A DNA stretch of 64,000 nt. It comes from Cryptosporangium sp044454545 (GTDB taxonomy: Bacteria; Actinomycetota; Actinomycetes; Mycobacteriales; Cryptosporangiaceae). Every line of letters begins with the position of its first letter. Position 1 is the first letter of the stretch. The notes under the pieces were generated by a model. That model saw only the letters and a list, made by a program, of their open reading frames with translations, was not told the DNA's origin and searched no databases. Of the stretch, positions 59,708 to 64,000 are shown piece after piece. Location of the stretch: NCBI RefSeq assembly GCF_044454545.1, contig NZ_JBITDV010000002.1, positions 806,001 through 870,000 on the forward strand. The letters run 5' to 3'. The position numbers and the translations under genes are program-made.

Positions 59708-60834
59708 GCACCCCACCCGTCCCGGCTCCGGCGGGGGTCACTCGCGTCACGGTGACCGGTGAGTCGTCGTACGACGTGCTCATCGGACGCGGCCTGCTCG
59801 GCGAGCTGCCGCCGCTGCTCGGGGGCGCTCAGCGGGTCGCGGTCATCCACCCGGGTACCCTGCGCACCACGGGCGAGGCCGTCCGCGACGACCTGCGCGC
59901 ACAGGGCTTCGAGGCGCACTCGCTCGAGATCCCGGACGCCGAAGACGGCAAGACGCTCGAGGTCGCCGGCTTCTGCTGGGACGTCCTGGGCCAGGCCGGC
60001 TTCACCCGCACCGACGCGATCGTCGGGCTCGGCGGCGGCGCGGTCACCGACCTCGCCGGGTTCGTCGCGGCCTGCTGGTTGCGCGGGGTCCGTGTGGTGC
60101 AGGTCCCGACGACGCTGCTGGGCATGGTCGACGCCGCGGTCGGGGGCAAGACCGGCATCAACACCGCGGCCGGCAAGAACCTGGTCGGGGCGTTCCACCC
60201 GCCGGCCGGGGTTCTCGTCGACCTGGCCACGCTGGAGACGCTCCCGAAGCACGAACTGGTCGCCGGGATGGCCGAGATCGTCAAGGCGGGCTTCATCGCC
60301 GACCCGCGGATCCTGGAACTGATCGAGGCCGGCCCGGCGGCGGCGACCGACCCGGCGTCGGAGGTGCTCAGGGAGCTGGTCGAGCGGTCGATCACCGTCA
60401 AGGCGAACGTCGTTTCGGCCGACCTGCGCGAATCCGGGCTGCGCGAGACGCTGAACTACGGGCACACGCTGGGCCACGCGATCGAGAAGAACGAGCGGTA
60501 CCGGTGGCGGCACGGTGCGGCGGTGAGCGTCGGGCTGGTGTTCGCGGCCGAGCTCGGGCGGCTCGCCGGGCGTCTCGACGACGCCACGGCCGACCGGCAC
60601 CGGGACGTGCTGGACCTGCTCGGGCTGCCGCTGACGTATTCGGCCGCGGCCTGGCCGCAATTGCTCGACTCGATGCGCGTCGACAAGAAATCGCGCGGGA
60701 ACCGGCTGCGGTTCATCGTGCTCGACGGGCTCGCGAAGCCGACCGTGCTGGAAGATCCCGATCCCGGGCTGCTGGTCGCGGCCTACTCGGCCGTCGGTAC
60801 CGAGAGCGCACCGGCCCGCGCGGTGCAGCTGTGA
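59704..60834 (+). CDS. aroB: 3-Dehydroquinate synthase
   Basis: Cyclises DAHP to 3-dehydroquinate with NAD and zinc. 376 residues with GLGGGAVTDLAGFVAACWLR, QVPTTLLGMVDAAVGGKTGI, NLVGAFHPPAGVLVD, GMAEIVKAGF and the zinc-binding LNYGHTLGHAIE. The N-terminus is extended by about 12 Pro-rich residues. Both ends overlap neighbours by four bases. Confidence 0.97.
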   Translation: MSTPPVPAPAGVTRVTVTGESSYDVLIGRGLLGELPPLLGGAQRVAVIHPGTLRTTGEAVRDDLRAQGFEAHSLEIPDAEDGKTLEVAGFCWDVLGQAGFTRTDAIVGLGGGAVTDLAGFVAACWLRGVRVVQVPTTLLGMVDAAVGGKTGINTAAGKNLVGAFHPPAGVLVDLATLETLPKHELVAGMAEIVKAGFIADPRILELIEAGPAAATDPASEVLRELVERSITVKANVVSADLRESGLRETLNYGHTLGHAIEKNERYRWRHGAAVSVGLVFAAELGRLAGRLDDATADRHRDVLDLLGLPLTYSAAAWPQLLDSMRVDKKSRGNRLRFIVLDGLAKPTVLEDPDPGLLVAAYSAVGTESAPARAVQL

Positions 60835-61259
60835 CCCGCGTGTACGTGCTGAACGGGCCGAACATCGGACGGCTCGGTACCCGGGAGCCGGAGATCTACG
60901 GCTCGGACTCCTACGCCGACCTCGAAACGTCGTGCCGGGCGACCGGCGAGGAACTCGGCCTCGACGTGGTCGTGCGCCAGACCGACGCCGAGCACGAGAT
61001 GCTCGGGTGGCTGCACGCGGCCGCGGACGAGCGCGCCCCGGTCGTGCTGAACCCGGGCGCGTGGACGCACTACAACATCGCGGTCCGCGACGCCTGCGCG
61101 ATGTTGCGGGCGCCGCTCATCGAGGTGCACATCTCGAACGTCCACACCCGCGAAGAGTTCCGCCACCACTCGGTCGTCAGCGCCGTCGCCACCGGGGTCA
61201 TCATCGGCCTCGGCCTCGGCGGCTACCGCCTCGCCCTGCACCACCTGACGACGCTCTGA
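60831..61259 (+). CDS. aroQ: 3-Dehydroquinate dehydratase, type II
   Basis: Dehydrates 3-dehydroquinate. 142 residues, the normal length, with VLNGPNIGRLGTREPEIYG, RQTDAEHEMLGWLHAA, LNPGAWTHYNIAVRDA and EVHISNVHTREEFRHHS. The GTG overlaps the aroB stop. A strong hairpin follows, so it ends the aro operon. Confidence 0.97.
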   Translation: MTRVYVLNGPNIGRLGTREPEIYGSDSYADLETSCRATGEELGLDVVVRQTDAEHEMLGWLHAAADERAPVVLNPGAWTHYNIAVRDACAMLRAPLIEVHISNVHTREEFRHHSVVSAVATGVIIGLGLGGYRLALHHLTTL

Positions 61260-61260
61260 C

Positions 61261-61304
61261 CGGTTGATTCCGCCCCGGCCGGCTGGGGCGGAATCGGGTA
61301 ACCG
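61261..61304. terminator. Bidirectional hairpin after aroQ
   Basis: GATTCCGCCCC (61266-61276) pairs perfectly with 61285-61295, and the outer CGGTT/AACCG (61261-61265, 61300-61304) extends it. It lies between aroQ (+) and the GH9 gene (-). Confidence 0.75.
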
Positions 61305-61310
61305 CAGCGG

Positions 61311-63281
61311 CTACAGACGGGCCTGCAGGGTGACGGCGAGCAACGCGGTGGCGGTGAAGTCGATCGCCGGCTCGACGCTCGAGTAGGCCTGGGGCTGGTC
61401 GACGAACCGGGCATCGGTGCGGTCGTAGCGGCTCACGTCGACCCCGGTGCACTTGGTCGCGCTCGTCGACGGTGTCAGCGACGTGAACGCCTGGGCCGCG
61501 TTCGGCCCGTTCACGACCGCCCCGGTGGCGATCTTCCCCTTCCCGTTCAGCGACCCGGACAGGTTCGCGATCTGGTGGTGGATGCACTTCGGATACGTGC
61601 TCCCGACGCCCACCACCAGCGACAACCCCCATCCGTTCGTCCCCAGCGCCACGTTGCGCTGCGCGGTGCCGAACGCGTCGTACGAGTCGTCGCCGGCCGC
61701 CCGGTGATAAATCGCCGCGACCGCGCTCCAGCCGAACGTCTTCGACGTGAAGTCGGCCTGGGTCAGCGGCGACGCGGCCCCGATCGGGCTCGAATCCGCC
61801 ACCGTCACGCCGGCGTCCAGACGCGCCTTCAGGTCCGCGACCAGCGCGGCCTTGTCGACCTCGAGCCCGGACGCCCCCGTCTCGTCCAGCAGCCCCGACA
61901 ACTCGCCGTCCGCCAGCGGCCCGACGTCGTAGAGGTTCAGCGGCTGCCGGTTACCGGTGCCGACCGCGAGCTTCGCCCAGTGCGCGGCCTGGCTCATCCA
62001 CGCGGTCGACCGGGTGTCACCGAGCACCCACCCGGCCCGCGCGAGCTCGGTCGCGCCGAGTGCCATGTCGTCGCTCCACGAGCTCTCCGCGTAGTAGCCG
62101 CGGGGGTACGTCGTCATCAACGTCCCGTAGTCGTCGGTGTTCGCGAGGTCGAGGATCGTCGCGGCGGCGTTCAAGTGGGCCCGGGCCCGGGTCGGCTGGT
62201 CACCGGCCTCGACCTGGGCCGCCAGCGCGAACGCGGCCGCGACCCGGCCGGCGACGTTCGGGCTGATCGCACCGCCCGGGGTGTTCGCCCGGAACACCGG
62301 CCGGTCGCGCAGGAACCGCTTGGAGTCGCCGGTCGCGCTGTCGTCGGCCTCCGGCAGCCGCCAGGTGTCGTGGTCGCCGACCAGGTTGTCGACCCCGCCG
62401 CTGCCCAGGCCGACCTGTAGATAGAGCGTCTGCGTCGTTTCGTCCCACATCTTGTCGAGCCAGCCGACGCCGTGCGCGGCCTCGTCGGCGAGGCCGTCGA
62501 TCGCCTTGCCGTTGCCGATGCTGGCGTCGCCGCCGCGCTGCGCGAGCAGCATCAACGTGACCGCGTACGCGGTCGTGTGGGTGAACTTGAGGTAGTCGCC
62601 GGCGTCGAACCAGCCGCCGGTCACGTCGAGCGACGCGGGACCGTCCCCGGACTCGGTCAGCCCGGCCGCGAGGTCGTCGCCGTCGGAGAAGTCCGGTGCG
62701 TCGTAGACGGTCGCGTGCGCGTCGTTGAGGTGCGACGGTTTCCGCGGGATCGGCTCGGACACCAGGTCGGACCCGTCGCGCTGCAGGCCGAAGAACTTGA
62801 CCGTGTCGGCCGCGACCTCGCCGAACAGCTCCTTGCTCGCGCCCACCAGGAACACCGGGGAGACGGCGGTCGCACCGCCGGTCACCCGGATGCGGTAGGC
62901 GCCCGCGGTTCGTAAAGCGGAGATGTCGATCGGATAGCTGGCCGGATAGCGGTCGCTCCAGGGCCCGCGATCCGCGCCGACCGAGCCCTTCAGCGCGATC
63001 GACCCGTCCTGCCGCTCGACGGCGAACGAGGCCCCGTCGGCCTTGCGCGGAGCGAGCAGCACGGCGACCTTGGTTTCACCGTTCCCGTAGCCGACCTGGT
63101 CGATCCGGACGACGGCGTCGGTCGGGCCCACGGGGGTCCACGTACCCGAAGGGGCGTCCCGCTCGGAATCGTCGTCCGGGTTCCCACCGCCGGTGCAGCC
63201 GGCGAGCAGCGCCAGCGCGGTCAGCGTCGCGACGGCCGTGGAGAGAAGCCGGGGGAAGGCCGCAGGGCGGCGGTAGCGCAC
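61311..63281 (-). CDS. Glycoside hydrolase family 9 lipoprotein (cellulase-like)
   Basis: 656 residues from GTG 63281 (GAGAGGG in front). The lipobox LLAGC anchors it outside the membrane. An N-terminal CelD_N-type Ig-like domain (VRIDQVGYGNGETKVAVLL to about residue 150) precedes the (alpha/alpha)6 GH9 barrel. Catalytic-site blocks: GGWFDAGDYLKFTHTTAYA (Asp pair), YPKCIHHQIANLSG (His), and SSVEPAIDFTATALLAV (acid Glu). It probably cleaves cellulose or a beta-glucan at the cell surface. It stands alone on the opposite strand in an otherwise core aro-efp block. Confidence 0.92.
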   Translation of the reverse strand: MRYRRPAAFPRLLSTAVATLTALALLAGCTGGGNPDDDSERDAPSGTWTPVGPTDAVVRIDQVGYGNGETKVAVLLAPRKADGASFAVERQDGSIALKGSVGADRGPWSDRYPASYPIDISALRTAGAYRIRVTGGATAVSPVFLVGASKELFGEVAADTVKFFGLQRDGSDLVSEPIPRKPSHLNDAHATVYDAPDFSDGDDLAAGLTESGDGPASLDVTGGWFDAGDYLKFTHTTAYAVTLMLLAQRGGDASIGNGKAIDGLADEAAHGVGWLDKMWDETTQTLYLQVGLGSGGVDNLVGDHDTWRLPEADDSATGDSKRFLRDRPVFRANTPGGAISPNVAGRVAAAFALAAQVEAGDQPTRARAHLNAAATILDLANTDDYGTLMTTYPRGYYAESSWSDDMALGATELARAGWVLGDTRSTAWMSQAAHWAKLAVGTGNRQPLNLYDVGPLADGELSGLLDETGASGLEVDKAALVADLKARLDAGVTVADSSPIGAASPLTQADFTSKTFGWSAVAAIYHRAAGDDSYDAFGTAQRNVALGTNGWGLSLVVGVGSTYPKCIHHQIANLSGSLNGKGKIATGAVVNGPNAAQAFTSLTPSTSATKCTGVDVSRYDRTDARFVDQPQAYSSVEPAIDFTATALLAVTLQARL

Positions 63282-63495
63282 GAGAACCCTCTCTGTCGTG
63301 GAGCCGGAGTCCGCCGTCCACGGTCGGGCGGACACGAAGCATCGGGCCGGCTAGCCCTACGGGTAGTATCGGGTGACCTGCCAAGCGGGTGGTGTCCCAC
63401 CGCCCAGCCTCTCAGGAGATCCCTACGACTTGCGCACCGGCCTCACGTGCACCACGCGGCTGAGACCGGCCGACCAGGAGACGAAGAGCTTCCGC

Positions 63496-64000
63496 ATGGC
63501 CACCACGAACGACCTGAAAAACGGCATCACGCTGAACCTGGACGGTCAGCTCTGGAACGTCGTCGAGTTCCAGCACGTCAAGCCCGGCAAGGGCGGCGCG
63601 TTCGTGCGGACGACGCTGAAGAACGTCCTGACCGGCAAGGTCGTCGACAAGACGTTCAACGCCGGCGTGAAGGTCGAGACCGCCAACGTCGACAAGCGGG
63701 CGATGTCGTACCTGTACAAGGACGCCGGCGACTTCGTGTTCATGGACTCGGAGACCTACGACCAGATCACGGTCCCGGCCGGCACGGTGGGCGGCAACGC
63801 CGACTACCTGCTGGAGAACGCCGAGGTCACGATCGCGCTGCACGACTCGACGCCGCTCTACGTCGAGCTGCCGGCCTCGGTCGAGCTCGTCGTCCAGCAC
63901 ACCGACCCGGGCCTGCAGGGCGACCGGTCGACCGGCGGCACCAAGCCGGCCGAGCTCGAGACCGGCGCGACGATCCAGGTCCCGCTGTTCATCAACACCG
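63496..64000 (+). CDS. efp: Translation elongation factor P (partial, C-terminus cut by window edge)
   Basis: Relieves ribosome stalling at proline runs. 168 codons are visible and open to the right edge; full length is about 187. KOW-like N-domain with HVKPGKGGAFVRTTLKN, whose lysine (PGKGG) is the position modified in many bacteria, then OB domains (FMDSETYDQITVP, LYVELPASVELVV, GGTKPAELETGATIQVPLFI). No pepQ-type peptidase gene precedes it; the GH9 gene lies there instead. The 214-base gap to the GH9 start has no recognised element. Confidence 0.97.
   Translation, partial: MATTNDLKNGITLNLDGQLWNVVEFQHVKPGKGGAFVRTTLKNVLTGKVVDKTFNAGVKVETANVDKRAMSYLYKDAGDFVFMDSETYDQITVPAGTVGGNADYLLENAEVTIALHDSTPLYVELPASVELVVQHTDPGLQGDRSTGGTKPAELETGATIQVPLFINT

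Overview
The window is a 64-kb piece of a high-GC actinobacterial chromosome. Evidence: very high GC, many GTG starts, dense GTGA/ATGA gene overlaps, the actinobacterial block thrS / pgsA-patA-pimA / pdxST-yebC-ruvCAB-yajC-secDF-apt-rel / hisS-aspS / alaS-ruvX-mltG-aro-efp, phosphatidylinositol mannoside genes, F420-type luciferase-like oxidoreductases and a mycofactocin-type SDR. Gene content would fit Cryptosporangium, Frankia or Micromonospora relatives, but sequence reading alone does not fix the genus. No rRNA, tRNA or CRISPR array was seen.

Region 1 (1-11.4 kb) is accessory and regulatory: a methyltransferase cut by the left edge, lexA with its own SOS box, a membrane protein with a periplasmic-binding-like ectodomain, a lipoprotein, an LLM oxidoreductase, an Hsp20 gene with its putative regulator and matching palindromic operators, a GGDEF(degenerate)-EAL protein, a zinc-ribbon/SPFH pair resembling ydjG/ydjI, and an ArsR regulator. 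Region 2 (11.4-12.9 kb) has no supportable gene: it is a GC-rich repeat island bounded by about 127-bp imperfect inverted repeats. Region 3 (12.9-22.6 kb) holds a Roadblock-like protein, a TetR-SDR operon, an LLM-hemerythrin fusion, a STAS protein, an overlapping operon of type III PKS, isoprenylcysteine-methyltransferase-like protein, FAD oxidoreductase and P1 peptidase (srsABC-like phenolic lipid pathway), an ohr gene facing a TetR gene across two perfect palindromes, and a protein made of acidic 13-residue repeats.

Region 4 (22.8-43.4 kb) is core: thrS, then HIT and EF-G-like genes on the opposite strand, then the PIM operon, a LemA-like gene, vitamin B6 synthesis (pdxST), yebC, ruvCAB behind an SOS-box candidate, yajC, secD, secF, apt and rel. 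Region 5 (43.4-44.6 kb) is a decayed IS30-family transposase split into two pieces on opposite strands, separated by inverted arrays of 23-bp repeats. The pieces rejoin exactly if the segment between the arrays is flipped back. Region 6 (44.6-64 kb) is core again: cyclophilin, MBL hydrolase, hisS, aspS (residues of the non-discriminating type), rarA, two small membrane proteins, alaS, ruvX, mltG, five shikimate-pathway genes plus a prepilin-type peptidase, a GH9 lipoprotein on the opposite strand, and the start of efp.

The most unusual features are the IS30/23-bp array inversion, the inverted-repeat island at 11.4-12.8 kb, the shared operator set of the Hsp20/regulator pair, the TetR-ohr operators and the 13-residue repeat protein.
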